Shown piece by piece: positions 42,871-52,363 of a stretch of 64,000 bases of DNA. Source of the DNA: DATKCT01 sp035513055 (lineage in GTDB: Bacteria > Verrucomicrobiota > Verrucomicrobiia > Verrucomicrobiales > DEV007). The position numbers were made by a program, and so were the translations under genes. The notes below the pieces were generated by a model. It was given only the letters and a program-made list of their open reading frames with translations, was not told the DNA's origin and did not search any database. Each line of letters begins with the position of its first letter. The first letter of the stretch is position 1. The stretch lies in contig DATKCT010000036.1 of the NCBI GenBank assembly GCA_035513055.1, positions 14,138-78,137 on the forward strand. The letters are read 5' to 3'.

Positions 42871-43095
42871 CTAACGCGCTTTGGCGCCTGTGAGGGAATC
42901 TAACCGGTTGTCGCACGCCCCTCTCGCAAGAAAACGGCCGGACCCGGCTCCCCCGGTTGCTCAGCGCGCTAAGAATAGCGGATTGGCGTCGGTCCAAGTT
43001 TCTCCCACCGTTGGGGTCGCGCTCCCGCCCAAGGCGGCGGCTGAGGACAGCTTGGCCTACGACCGCCGCAGGCCCGCGTGTCCCCCCGCAACACT

Positions 43096-44514
43096 CTATC
43101 CCACCAGCTCCCGCAACACCCTGCCCGATACGTCGGTCAGACGGTGATCCCGGCCCGCGTGCCGGAACGTCAGCCGTTCGTGGTCTAATCCCAAACAGTG
43201 CAGGATCGTCGCGTGAAGGTCGTGCACACTCACCGGATTCTCCGCCGCGCTGAACCCGAATTCATCCGTTGCTCCGTAACTCTGACCCCCCCGGATTCCG
43301 CCTCCCGCCAGCCACACGGAGAACCCGTAGTGATTGTGATCTCTCCCTAACTTGGACTTCCCGCCGTTGTCCAACTCCACCGTGGGCGTCCGGCCAAATT
43401 CTCCTCCCCAAAGGATCAAGGTGTCATCAAACATTCCCCGCTGTTTCAGATCGGTCATCAGAGCGGCGATCGGTTGATCGACCTCCCGCGCGTGGGCGCC
43501 CAGGTTGCCCTCGATGTTCTCGTGGTGATCCCAGGGTTGTCCGGCCCCGTGCCACAACTGCACAAAGCGCACTCCCCGTTCCAAGAGCCTCCGTGCGATC
43601 AAGGTCTGCCGGCCATGCACATGCGACCCGTAGAGTTCGCGAACTTCCAAGGGCTCCTGATCCAGGTCGAAGGCGTCGCCCGCTTCTATTTGCATCCGGA
43701 AAGCCAATTCGAAAGACTCGATCCGCGCCTCGACCAAGGCGTTGCGTTCGCGACGCTCCAGGTGCATCCGGTTAAGCCGTTGCAGCAAATCCAGTTGCCG
43801 CCTCTGATCGCTCGCCGCGGCGTGCGGACTCCGGATATTTTCGATCAATTGAGACACCTCCCGGTGTTGGGAATCGACGTAAGTGCCTTGATAGACTCCC
43901 GGCAAGAAACCGGCCTGCCAATTCTCCGCCTCCTTGATCGGATAGCCGCCCGGACACAACGCCACAAAGCCGGGCAGGTTCCGGTTCTCGGACCCCAATC
44001 CATACCACACCCAAGAACCCAGACTCGGCCGCGCCTGGACTGAATTGCCGCAGTTCATCAGCATCAGACTCGGCTCATGATTCGGCACCTGGGCATACAT
44101 CGAGCGGATGACGGCTATGTCGTCAGCGTGCCCGGCCGTGCGCCCAAAGGCGTCGCTGATCTCCAGCCCGCTCTGCCCATAACGGCGAAAGGCAAAGGGA
44201 GAAGGAAACGCCGCGCCGGTTTTACGTTCCGTGCGCAGGTATTCGCCCGGAAGCGTCTGCCCCGCATAACGGCTCAAAGCCGGTTTGGGATCAAACGTGT
44301 CCACGTGCGAGGGCCCGCCGTTCAGGAAGAAGTGGACGACCCGTTTGGCGCGCGGCGCAAAATGGCGGCCCTCCGAAACGCCGTCCGCTGCGGAACACAC
44401 GCCGGCCAACCCCAGCGCCCCGAAACCGAGTCCCGATCGCGTGAGAAAATCTCTCCGGCTGATCCGCTCTCTGCCCACGTGGCGCCTGTCTGTCTGCATG
44501 CGTTTCTCCTCCAA
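43096..44514 (-). CDS. DUF1501 protein, Tat-exported
   Basis: A 472-residue protein with a twin-arginine leader (ISRRDFLTRSGLGFGALG) and the DUF1501 sulfatase/alkaline-phosphatase-like fold: VVHFFLNGGPSHVDTFDPKP at the N-terminal metal site, and LWHGAGQPWDHHENI, LILWGGEFGRTPTVE, and DHNHYGFSVWLAGGG later. The family is abundant in planctomycetes and verrucomicrobia, nearly always beside DUF1549/DUF1553 proteins, and its reaction is not established. The upstream gene ends two bases before, so the two are one operon. Confidence 0.9.
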   Translation of the reverse strand: MEEKRMQTDRRHVGRERISRRDFLTRSGLGFGALGLAGVCSAADGVSEGRHFAPRAKRVVHFFLNGGPSHVDTFDPKPALSRYAGQTLPGEYLRTERKTGAAFPSPFAFRRYGQSGLEISDAFGRTAGHADDIAVIRSMYAQVPNHEPSLMLMNCGNSVQARPSLGSWVWYGLGSENRNLPGFVALCPGGYPIKEAENWQAGFLPGVYQGTYVDSQHREVSQLIENIRSPHAAASDQRRQLDLLQRLNRMHLERRERNALVEARIESFELAFRMQIEAGDAFDLDQEPLEVRELYGSHVHGRQTLIARRLLERGVRFVQLWHGAGQPWDHHENIEGNLGAHAREVDQPIAALMTDLKQRGMFDDTLILWGGEFGRTPTVELDNGGKSKLGRDHNHYGFSVWLAGGGIRGGQSYGATDEFGFSAAENPVSVHDLHATILHCLGLDHERLTFRHAGRDHRLTDVSGRVLRELVG

Positions 44515-44516
44515 GC

Positions 44517-47465
44517 CTAATCCAAGAATACAAACTCGTTCGACAACAGCAACACCTGGGCAAGCTGCGCCCTCGCCCCCAACCGGGACCGGGCCGTCCC
44601 GGCTCCGAAGTCCTCCCGCGCCTTCCAGCGCCTCTCCGATTCCAACATCGTCACCACCGGACTCCAGCTAAACTCATCGCTGTTGAGAATCTCACCGCAA
44701 TCCGTCACGAAATCCAGCGTGTCCCCGGCCCGGAGGACCACTCCCACAGCCTCGAGCGGGGCTTCCGAACGGTGGACGGCGGCCGAAGCCAACAAACCCT
44801 CGCGGCTGGATACCACAAAGGCCCGGACTCCGTCCCCGGGCTCACCCTCGCCCCGCACAACTCCTCGAACCTCGACCACCCCGTCTTCGGGCGCGATCCA
44901 GCGACGAATCACCGCATGATCCCGGTCGTTGCCCGGGTGCCCGCCCGCCGCGGTCAAGCGAGCCCAACCCCAGGCGGGATCGGGCCACTCCGGTCCTCCC
45001 TGCCAGGATTCGCCATTGAAATAAGGGAGCGCTTCGAACCCGCTCACCCGGTCTTCGTCCTCATCGTAGCGCCCCACGCCGTAGACCCACGGATCCGGCG
45101 CTTCCTCCGTTCCCTCCTCCGGCGCGGCCGCGAGGAAGTCCCGGGCGGCATCCTCCTCCTCTGGCGTGGGCGCCCGCTGCAATACGCGCCCGTAGAGCGC
45201 TCGCACCCAATCGCGCGTTTCCCGGTCTTCGGTCTGGACCACGCCGGAAGCGCCCAACACCGCGGCCCGGTCCGCCGTAAAGCGGTGATTGAGAAGAAAC
45301 AGGGCCTGCTGAGGCGCCGTCGTCTCGAAACGCCGGGCCACGTGTTCGTCCGGGTTGGCGAAATCAAACGTTCGGAACACGCCCGGTAAAAACTGACGAT
45401 CCACCAACCCGTAGACCGAGCGCCGCCGGTTCTCCGGACCAAACACTTCCTCAGGCCTGCCCCCTAACTTGAATTCCAGCTCCCCAGTGACGAACAGCAG
45501 GGAGTCCCGTAATTCCTCGAATCCCAACCGGCGAACGGGATGCCTCCCTAACCAACGATTTCCGGGATCCTTCTCTTCCGCCGCAGGATTCCCCGCCGAA
45601 GCCTGCCGGTAGAGGGCGCTCCGGAGTATGGAGCGGTGCAAGGCCTTCAAATCCCACCCGTCCTCGATCAGCTTCCGGGCCAACCAGTCTAACAAATCCG
45701 GATGACTCGGAGGCGCCGAGCGCAAGCCGAAATCACTCGCTGTCCGGACCAGTCCCACGCCGAAATGCCGCTGCCAGACCCGGTTCACGATGACGCGGGC
45801 CGTCAGCGGATTCTCCGGGTCCACGATTGCCTCCGCCATCTCGCGCCGTTCCTTCCCCGCCGTAAACGGCTTCGCTCGAACGTCGGAAAGAAAGGCGGGA
45901 AAACTCCGCGGCGTAGCTGGACCCAAACGTGAAGGATCGCCCCGCTCGAAGATTCGGGGATCCGGCTCGACCTCTCCACTGGCGACGATCACGGCGTGGG
46001 GAGCCGCGCCCTCATCTTGAATCAACCAGCGATCCAGCTCGCCCTGGAGCTTCCACAATTCCTCACAGATCGCCGTCGGAAAAAACAGCTCGTTGTTCAC
46101 GATGCCGGTGTCGGGCACGGTCGCGGGGGAATGCGGATCGAAAAGAAAACCGCGCAGCCCGGCAGCCGCCTCTCCCCCGGCTTCGGGCCCAGCCGCTTCC
46201 GCTTCGGCGAAGAGGCGGCCGTAGATCTCCGCTGCTTCCCGGCGTGAACGCGGCGGCGTTGCGAAAGCCTGCGCCACCCCCGGGTTGAGCCGGTCGCCCT
46301 TTTCCTCCAACAACGCGGCAAGCGCTGTTTCAGCCCGGCCGGCAAATCCCTCCTCCTCCAGTCCCGCCAACGCATGCCATGGCGCGAACAGGGGATCGAA
46401 ATGCACAGCGCTTCGTTCCAGGTAGTCCCGCCAACGCCGCACTGAGGCTGGAATCAAATCGTTCTCCGTCAGAATCTGATCAAATCCCTCTTCCGGATAC
46501 TGCTCCAAAGCGAACTGCGCATCGAGATAATCGGCGACGCGAGCCCGCAGCCGCGCTGCCGCCTCTTCCCTCCGCGCCCGCATGGTCTCCGCCAACTTCT
46601 GAGACCGCTCCCGGTATTCGATCGAAGCATCCGTGAGGCGCTCATCCGGCGCTGCCCCCAGACGCACAAGCCGGTCGCGGTCTTGGTGAAAGACTCCGTA
46701 AAGCGCGTAGTAATCTCGCTGCGTCACCGGATCGTATTTGTGATCGTGACAGCGTGCGCATTGGACCGTCAATGCCATCGTCCCCCGCGTGACCACGTCG
46801 ATCCTGTCATCAATGATATCGTGGGTCACGCCGATAAAACGCCGGCCCAAAGTCAAGAATCCCATGGCCGCGAGATCCGGCGAATCTGGAGGCGCCGTCT
46901 GATCCGCAGCGATCTGAAGCAGCAAAAACCGGTCGAAAGGCATTCCTTCATTCAAGGCCCGGATGACCCAGTCCCGATAGACCCAGGCATGGATAAAGAA
47001 ACGCTCTTCCCGGGCATAGACATAGCCCTTGGAATCGGCGTAGCGAGCCACGTCCAGCCAATGCCGGCCCCACGCTTCCCCATAACGAGGGCTGGCCAGA
47101 TAGCGGTCGATCCACCGTTCCAAGGCCGCCGGCCCCTCGCGCTCCCAATCCGCCGAAAAGGCCTCGATGTCCTCCGCTTCGGGGGGCAGTCCATGCAAAC
47201 CGTATCGGATCCGCCGCAAAAGTGTTCGCGCATCGGCCGGTGGAGCGGGTTTCAGTTCCGCCTCCTCGAGTTTCTCGAGGATGAACAGATCGATCTCCGT
47301 CTCAGCCCAGTCCGCCGATTCGCTGTTCCAGGGCGGGACCACCTCCTTCATGGGCTGAAACGCCCAATGATCGGCGGGCTCCGGCCGGGCCGCCAAACCC
47401 GGCGAACCAGTCATCAGCGTCGCCGTCAGCGCCAGCCAAAAAACCAAGGTGCTGCTCACGCGCAT
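44517..47465 (-). CDS. DUF1549/DUF1553 exported protein (planctomycete-type)
   Basis: A 982-residue secreted protein with signal peptide (VSSTLVFWLALTATLMTGSP). The DUF1549 domain (about 25-270) includes WGRHWLDVARYADSKGY and a CARCHDHKYDP heme-like motif. The DUF1553 domain (about 600-850) includes ANPLTARVIVNRVWQRHFG, RTASDFGLRSAPPSHPDLLD, KLIEDGWDLKALHR and RRLGFEELRDSLL. The usual extra N-terminal PSCyt1 heme domain is missing. A late insertion/carboxy domain is Asp/Glu-rich. Partner of the DUF1501 gene; together they are thought to handle complex carbohydrates, unproven. The Met at 47465 begins the signal peptide. Confidence 0.9.
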   Translation of the reverse strand: MRVSSTLVFWLALTATLMTGSPGLAARPEPADHWAFQPMKEVVPPWNSESADWAETEIDLFILEKLEEAELKPAPPADARTLLRRIRYGLHGLPPEAEDIEAFSADWEREGPAALERWIDRYLASPRYGEAWGRHWLDVARYADSKGYVYAREERFFIHAWVYRDWVIRALNEGMPFDRFLLLQIAADQTAPPDSPDLAAMGFLTLGRRFIGVTHDIIDDRIDVVTRGTMALTVQCARCHDHKYDPVTQRDYYALYGVFHQDRDRLVRLGAAPDERLTDASIEYRERSQKLAETMRARREEAAARLRARVADYLDAQFALEQYPEEGFDQILTENDLIPASVRRWRDYLERSAVHFDPLFAPWHALAGLEEEGFAGRAETALAALLEEKGDRLNPGVAQAFATPPRSRREAAEIYGRLFAEAEAAGPEAGGEAAAGLRGFLFDPHSPATVPDTGIVNNELFFPTAICEELWKLQGELDRWLIQDEGAAPHAVIVASGEVEPDPRIFERGDPSRLGPATPRSFPAFLSDVRAKPFTAGKERREMAEAIVDPENPLTARVIVNRVWQRHFGVGLVRTASDFGLRSAPPSHPDLLDWLARKLIEDGWDLKALHRSILRSALYRQASAGNPAAEEKDPGNRWLGRHPVRRLGFEELRDSLLFVTGELEFKLGGRPEEVFGPENRRRSVYGLVDRQFLPGVFRTFDFANPDEHVARRFETTAPQQALFLLNHRFTADRAAVLGASGVVQTEDRETRDWVRALYGRVLQRAPTPEEEDAARDFLAAAPEEGTEEAPDPWVYGVGRYDEDEDRVSGFEALPYFNGESWQGGPEWPDPAWGWARLTAAGGHPGNDRDHAVIRRWIAPEDGVVEVRGVVRGEGEPGDGVRAFVVSSREGLLASAAVHRSEAPLEAVGVVLRAGDTLDFVTDCGEILNSDEFSWSPVVTMLESERRWKAREDFGAGTARSRLGARAQLAQVLLLSNEFVFLD

Positions 47466-47690
47466 GAGTAAGTGCACATTACCGCTCTGGATTCGCCTCC
47501 CGTCAACGGTCGAGCGCATACGTTCCGCTCTGCGGAGGGGCCACTTCCTGTCCCGCCTGTCGGTGGGTCGCCCTGCCCGGGCAAGCCCGCGGACCAAGCC
47601 GCCCTCACCAACACGGAACGGATCCTCATTGCCGCCCGGCCGGTTGCCCTGCTACACTGCCCCGGTCTCAACCCTGCTCCCACGACCGAA

Positions 47691-49361
47691 ATGGCGGACG
47701 TTTTTATCAGCCACGCTTCCGAGACCAAGGACATCGCCGAGGCGCTCGCGGCCGCGCTGGAAAACGAAGGCGTCAGCGTCTGGCTCGATAAAACCAAACT
47801 CAAGCTCGGCTCACCCCTGCGGCGCGGAATCGAAGAGGGCCTGCGGAACTCCCGTTTCCTGGTTGTCATCTTCAGTACCGAGTACTTCCGAAGAGCCTGG
47901 CCCCAGGCGGAACTCGACGCCATCGCGTCGCGCGACCGGGAGGATCCGGGCGCCTTCCTGCCGGTCCTCCACAACGTCACCCTCGCCGAGTTCGCCCATC
48001 AAGTTCCCACCCTAGCAGATCGTCACGCGGTCTTCACTTCGGACGGCGCCGACGCGATCGCCAACGTGATTCTCGAGGTGGTCCGCGGACACCAAGAGAA
48101 TGCCGCGGACGCCCTGGCCGAACGCGCCGCCGGCTTCCTCGAGAAGGGCCGCTACGGCGAAGCCATCCGGGAAGCCGAAGAATGCCTAAGGCAGGAGCCT
48201 GGACACCCCGACGGCCTGGTCTGTCGCTCCCGCGCCCGCTTCTGGCAGGGCCTCTATCAGGATGCCGAAAACGACGCCATCCAAGCGCTCACCCGCGCTC
48301 CCGCGCACGCCACGGCGCTTCTGATGCGAGCCCAGGCGCGCTGGATGCTCGGACGCATCGAGGAAAGTCTCAACGATTGCGCCGCCATCCTCAGGCTGAA
48401 ACCGCGCACCAGTCTCGAGTTTATGGCTCGCGCCTTCGCCGAAGGCGCTCTCGGAGACATCGCCGCCGCATTGGAAGCGGCGCAGACCGCCCTTCGTCTC
48501 GATCCCGGCAATCCATCGGCAATGGTGGCCCGGGCGTTCGCCCTGGTGGCGACAGGCAAGGCCGAAGAAGCTCTCGCCGATGTCAACGCCGCTCTGGCAA
48601 TCAATCCCCGGAATCCCTCCGCCCTCAGCGCGCGATCTCAGGCGGAAATGATGCGCGGCGAGATGAATCAGGCCCTCAACCACGCCACCGAAGCTCTCAA
48701 TTTGCAGCCCGGAAACCCTATGGCCCTCTCTCTGCGAGCCGAGATCTACCAAGCCCTCGGCCGTCCGCAGGAAGCCGTTCGCGACGCTTCCGACGCCCTC
48801 GCCATCGATCCCCGGAACCTGTTCGCTCTCAACGCCCGCGCCAGTTCCCTGTTTCAAATGCAAGACGCGCGCTGGATCCACGACGCCCAAGCCATCGTGA
48901 ATCAACCTCCCCGCACCCCCTTCGACCGCATCGTCCGGGCCCGGGCCCTGGTCGCATGTCAGCGTCCCCAGGACGCTCTCGCCGAAGCCAACGCCGCCCT
49001 GCAAGCCGATCCTTCTAACCAAATGGCGCTGGCCTTCCGGGGATCGATCCACATGGCCAGTCAACGTTTTGACGACGCCCTGCGCGACGCCAACGCCGCT
49101 CTCGCCGTGAATCCCCGCAACCCTTTCGCCTTGATGGTCCGCGCCCAGACCTCGCTCATGACCGGAAACCGCGAGCAAGCCGCTCGAGACGCCGTCGAAC
49201 TCCTCCGTATCCGGCCCGACGATCCTATGGCCGGCTCCCTCTTGGATATGGCCCGGAACCCCTGGAATCAAAACATGATGAAAACGGGGATGGCCCCACA
49301 AAACTGGATGCAGCCTCCGGCAGCGCCGCCAGGCCAGTTTCCGCCCCCGTACAAGGGATAA
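47691..49361 (+). CDS. TIR domain - TPR repeat protein
   Basis: A 556-residue cytoplasmic protein. Residues 1-130 form a TIR domain: MADVFISHASETKDIAEALA, GVSVWLDKTKLKLGSPL, and VVIFSTEYFRRAWPQAEL, with Glu74 at the position of the NADase glutamate. From about 150 to 520 run some ten TPR-like repeats of 34 residues (for example ALAINPRNPSALSARSQAEM). The tail is Pro/Gln-rich. TIR proteins in bacteria are commonly NAD-depleting effectors or adaptors in anti-phage immunity; no other known defence gene flanks this one. The Met at 47691 starts the TIR fold. It is divergent from the DUF1549 gene. A family A core touches its stop. Confidence 0.88.
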   Translation: MADVFISHASETKDIAEALAAALENEGVSVWLDKTKLKLGSPLRRGIEEGLRNSRFLVVIFSTEYFRRAWPQAELDAIASRDREDPGAFLPVLHNVTLAEFAHQVPTLADRHAVFTSDGADAIANVILEVVRGHQENAADALAERAAGFLEKGRYGEAIREAEECLRQEPGHPDGLVCRSRARFWQGLYQDAENDAIQALTRAPAHATALLMRAQARWMLGRIEESLNDCAAILRLKPRTSLEFMARAFAEGALGDIAAALEAAQTALRLDPGNPSAMVARAFALVATGKAEEALADVNAALAINPRNPSALSARSQAEMMRGEMNQALNHATEALNLQPGNPMALSLRAEIYQALGRPQEAVRDASDALAIDPRNLFALNARASSLFQMQDARWIHDAQAIVNQPPRTPFDRIVRARALVACQRPQDALAEANAALQADPSNQMALAFRGSIHMASQRFDDALRDANAALAVNPRNPFALMVRAQTSLMTGNREQAARDAVELLRIRPDDPMAGSLLDMARNPWNQNMMKTGMAPQNWMQPPAAPPGQFPPPYKG

Positions 49362-49378
49362 CCCGCATTTCTCATACC
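49362..49378 (+). repeat. Family A core directly after the TIR-TPR stop codon
   Basis: CCCGCATTTCTCATACC begins at the base after the TAA (49359-49361). Confidence 0.6.
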
Positions 49379-49477
49379 CTTTCTGCGGTGGCGCGCCGCG
49401 CTCCTTCGCGATCGTCAAACTCCGCTTGATAGCGGCTTCGTTGTCTCAGCGCTTCTCGGACTCGTCCCAACTGCGCT

Positions 49478-51931
49478 TTAGGAGTCGATCAGCATTTTCA
49501 CCAAGTTCACCAGTCCGGCGCCCTGGTGGCTGCGCTCCCGTTCCAAGTCCGTGGCGTGCGTGGTCAGAAGTTTCTTGACCTTCTCCGGATATCCCTTGAA
49601 CTCGGAACGCACCGAAAGAAAAGCCGCGATCAAACCCGAGACATGCGGCGCGGCCATGCTCGTGCCTGAGTCCCGCCGGTAGAGCTTGTCCACGGCCTTC
49701 CCGCGGCCGCCGGACGCGCAGGACTCGATGTTCTCGCCGGGCGCCACCACGTCCGGTTTACTCCGGCCATCCGCGGTCGGTCCGCGCGAACTGAAATAGG
49801 ACACACCGTAAAGATTGGGCATTCCCGCATGAACCGAGCCGACCACAATGGATTCATCCAAGTTGGCGGGATCCTCAATGGAGGAGGACAGGGTCAGGTC
49901 ATAGGCCTCCATCCCGACTCCGCGGGTGATGCCTTTGTTGCCCGCGGACACCACCACCACGACGCCCTGACGCCAGAGCTTGCGCAGTTCCTTGCAAAGC
50001 GGAGTGTCTCCGCAGCCGAAGGAATCATAGTCAAATGGCCCTCCCAAACTGAGGTTCACTCCGTCAATCTTGGGCCCGCCCGGTCTCCGGTTCGTTTCGT
50101 AAATGTGGTGAATGGCTTTGAGGATTTTGATGTCCTCGCCGAAGCCATCGTCCCCCAAGACCTTGTAACAATGCAGTGTCGCCCGAGGAGCGATTCCGGA
50201 AATACCCCGCGCGGCGGCGCCGGACGCTTCCTCTAACTGGCCCGCAATGATGCCGGCGACATGGGTGCCGTGACCGACCTTGTCATTGTTTCCGGTCTTG
50301 GTCATGGGCGTTTCGCTGGGCTCTCCGTTTCCAATGCAGTCCCAGACGGAGGCAATGTTTTGGTGAAGCTCAAAGTGGGGGTGGTTCCAATCAATGCCGG
50401 TGTCAAGCACGGCCCAGTGAACTCCTTCGCCTACAGCGCCATATCCGAGATGAGCGGTTCTGGCCTGCACCGTGTCGAGGGATCGCCTCAAATGCATGCT
50501 CTTCACGGCATTGGCGAAGATTCTGTAGAGAGAGATTCCCTGGTGCCGGGCCGCCAACAACCTGACTTCCTGCTCGGTCAAATGAGCGGAGACGTAGGCC
50601 GGAAGCACTTCGAGATCGATGGCCTCGTCCAGGGACTGGTCCTTCTTTCCCCGCTTTGTCTTCCCCTCGGGAAGGGCATCCACAAATTCCGGCGACAGCT
50701 CACGGACCGTCTCCCGGATCGCGGATCGCAGGCTTTCATGAGGCTCGGACGCCAGGTTGAGTCCGCCTTTCTGCCGGACCGAATCCCTGAGCAGTTTCTG
50801 CGCGGCTGTGGGCGGACGGTCTTGAACTTCGATCAAAATGGAATGTCGCTCTCCTAGACTTCCCGAGATGAGCTTTCGATCGACGCTGCGGGTCACGACT
50901 ACCGGCGAAATCCGCTGGAAAAGATTCAACTGCACCTGAGACGACACAGTCGTGCGCACCTCGTTCGTGCTCAGGTACCCGACCCCGCTGTGATAATGGG
51001 GGCGCTTGGGATTCTGCACCAGCCGATCTTCGATCTTGCCTTTCGGCGCGGTGTACTCTCCCGCGAGCGTTGCATCGAGGGCCACAGGATCGAGGCGGTC
51101 GGCCACGTTGAGCCAGTGCCCCACATTGCCCGGGAATCCGAGCTTGGTCTGGCCCGTCATTTTCTTCATCTGATCCTTCACTTCGGTGATGCCGAGCGGA
51201 GCGCCGATGGTGACAAACAGAGGTATCGACACCGGATGCCTGCCGTGATCCCAGCGGCTCAACACATCATAGGCAATCATCGAACCCTGACTGTGACCGA
51301 TGACGATGACGGGCCCCGTGGCGGTTCTCAGTTCATCCTCCAAAGACTTGCGCATCGCGTTGCGGCGCTCCGGGACAAAGAACAAGTCGTAGACATCTCG
51401 CAGAAATTGCTTGGTCACGCGCCGGGTCACCCAGTCGCGAGCCGGACGGGGCAAAGGAAGGACCCTGGCCCCGACTGGTCCCGGACCCGGAGCGGGTCTG
51501 AGGCTGGTGGGCGGCTCGAGGAGTTCCCGCTGATGCTGTATGATCGCATCCGCAATGCCATGCAGTACCTTGGCTTCTCCCGCTTCGACGTCTTCCGGAA
51601 GCAGTTCGGCAACGACTTCTCGAGCCGACATGGCCGTGATCGCCTGAACCGACATTCCGCCAAGCCGGCTGAAGCCCGAAGACCCGTCGTCGGAGTCCTC
51701 CGTGTCCGCGTCGGGGGGTCCATGCAAATCGCGATTGACCCAATAGGCCATCCGGCTGCGCTCGCCGAGGTCGAATCCAAAAAGGGCCGTGTCCCATTGC
51801 CGCTTCAACACGGCCCTGGTGGGCTTGTTCCCAATCCCGTGCACGTAAATGATCGTCCGGGCAAGACTCGAAGCGCCTGACGCCGGCGAAGGCGACCGCT
51901 TCCGAGAGGCTTTCTTGGCTTTCGGGGGCAT
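49478..51931 (-). CDS. Alpha/beta hydrolase - subtilisin (S8) fusion protein
   Basis: An 817-residue protein without signal peptide. The N-terminal alpha/beta hydrolase (about 25-320) has TIIYVHGIGNKP, nucleophile elbow IGHSQGSM (Ser214), a WLNVADRLDPV segment (Asp281) and PHYHSGVGYLS (His314): a plausible Ser-Asp-His triad. A linker of about 180 residues follows. The C-terminal S8 protease keeps its whole triad: VLDTGID (Asp510), GHGTHVAG (His554), GTSMAAPH (Ser758), and oxyanion Asn665. Cytoplasmic subtilisins fused to a hydrolase are unusual. Convergent with the TIR-TPR gene, 116 bases apart. Start Met at 51931 is chosen; the N-terminal extension upstream is not conserved-looking. Confidence 0.88.
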   Translation of the reverse strand: MPPKAKKASRKRSPSPASGASSLARTIIYVHGIGNKPTRAVLKRQWDTALFGFDLGERSRMAYWVNRDLHGPPDADTEDSDDGSSGFSRLGGMSVQAITAMSAREVVAELLPEDVEAGEAKVLHGIADAIIQHQRELLEPPTSLRPAPGPGPVGARVLPLPRPARDWVTRRVTKQFLRDVYDLFFVPERRNAMRKSLEDELRTATGPVIVIGHSQGSMIAYDVLSRWDHGRHPVSIPLFVTIGAPLGITEVKDQMKKMTGQTKLGFPGNVGHWLNVADRLDPVALDATLAGEYTAPKGKIEDRLVQNPKRPHYHSGVGYLSTNEVRTTVSSQVQLNLFQRISPVVVTRSVDRKLISGSLGERHSILIEVQDRPPTAAQKLLRDSVRQKGGLNLASEPHESLRSAIRETVRELSPEFVDALPEGKTKRGKKDQSLDEAIDLEVLPAYVSAHLTEQEVRLLAARHQGISLYRIFANAVKSMHLRRSLDTVQARTAHLGYGAVGEGVHWAVLDTGIDWNHPHFELHQNIASVWDCIGNGEPSETPMTKTGNNDKVGHGTHVAGIIAGQLEEASGAAARGISGIAPRATLHCYKVLGDDGFGEDIKILKAIHHIYETNRRPGGPKIDGVNLSLGGPFDYDSFGCGDTPLCKELRKLWRQGVVVVVSAGNKGITRGVGMEAYDLTLSSSIEDPANLDESIVVGSVHAGMPNLYGVSYFSSRGPTADGRSKPDVVAPGENIESCASGGRGKAVDKLYRRDSGTSMAAPHVSGLIAAFLSVRSEFKGYPEKVKKLLTTHATDLERERSHQGAGLVNLVKMLIDS

Positions 51932-52127
51932 GGGAATCTGGTGGTTAGAGGAGCACAGAATTGGGCGCGAAATCGTGGAGCAAAGGACTCGAACGCGTCC
52001 GATGATCCGGACGGCGAACAAGGCTCCACCGCGCAGAGCATGCGGGAAAACCCGCCGGGAAAGCAAGTCCCGATCGAGACCAGCGACAGAATCTCACTGC
52101 CTGCGCGCCGGTCGTCACCAGGGATTG

Positions 52128-52235
52128 GCGTCGGACGTTCTCATGCCTTTGGAATCAACGGCAAAGGAAGGCGGAGGCCCTTGGACCGCGCCGAGAATCT
52201 TCCATTTTCTTCGAGGCGCGGAGCGCCCTGGCCTG
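52128..52235 (+). repeat. Family B dispersed repeat, copy 3
   Basis: CGGACGTTCTCATGCCTTTG, ATCAACGGCAAAGG, CTTGGACCGCG and GGCGCGGAGCGCCCTGG follow the family order. Farther right (52270-52310), the inverted strand reads GGACTGCGGCGATGCGTCG, so this copy seems to be part of a larger inverted structure. It fills much of the 432-base gap 51932-52363; no gene there. Confidence 0.65.
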
Positions 52236-52363
52236 CAGAGGCGATAAACGGCCGCTCGAAGCTCTGGATGCGACGCGAAAGAGGCGACGCATCGCCGCAG
52301 TCCAATGACGGCGGCGCCCGGCACCGCTCCCCTTCCATGAGCGCACCCCGCGCGACTCCACGA

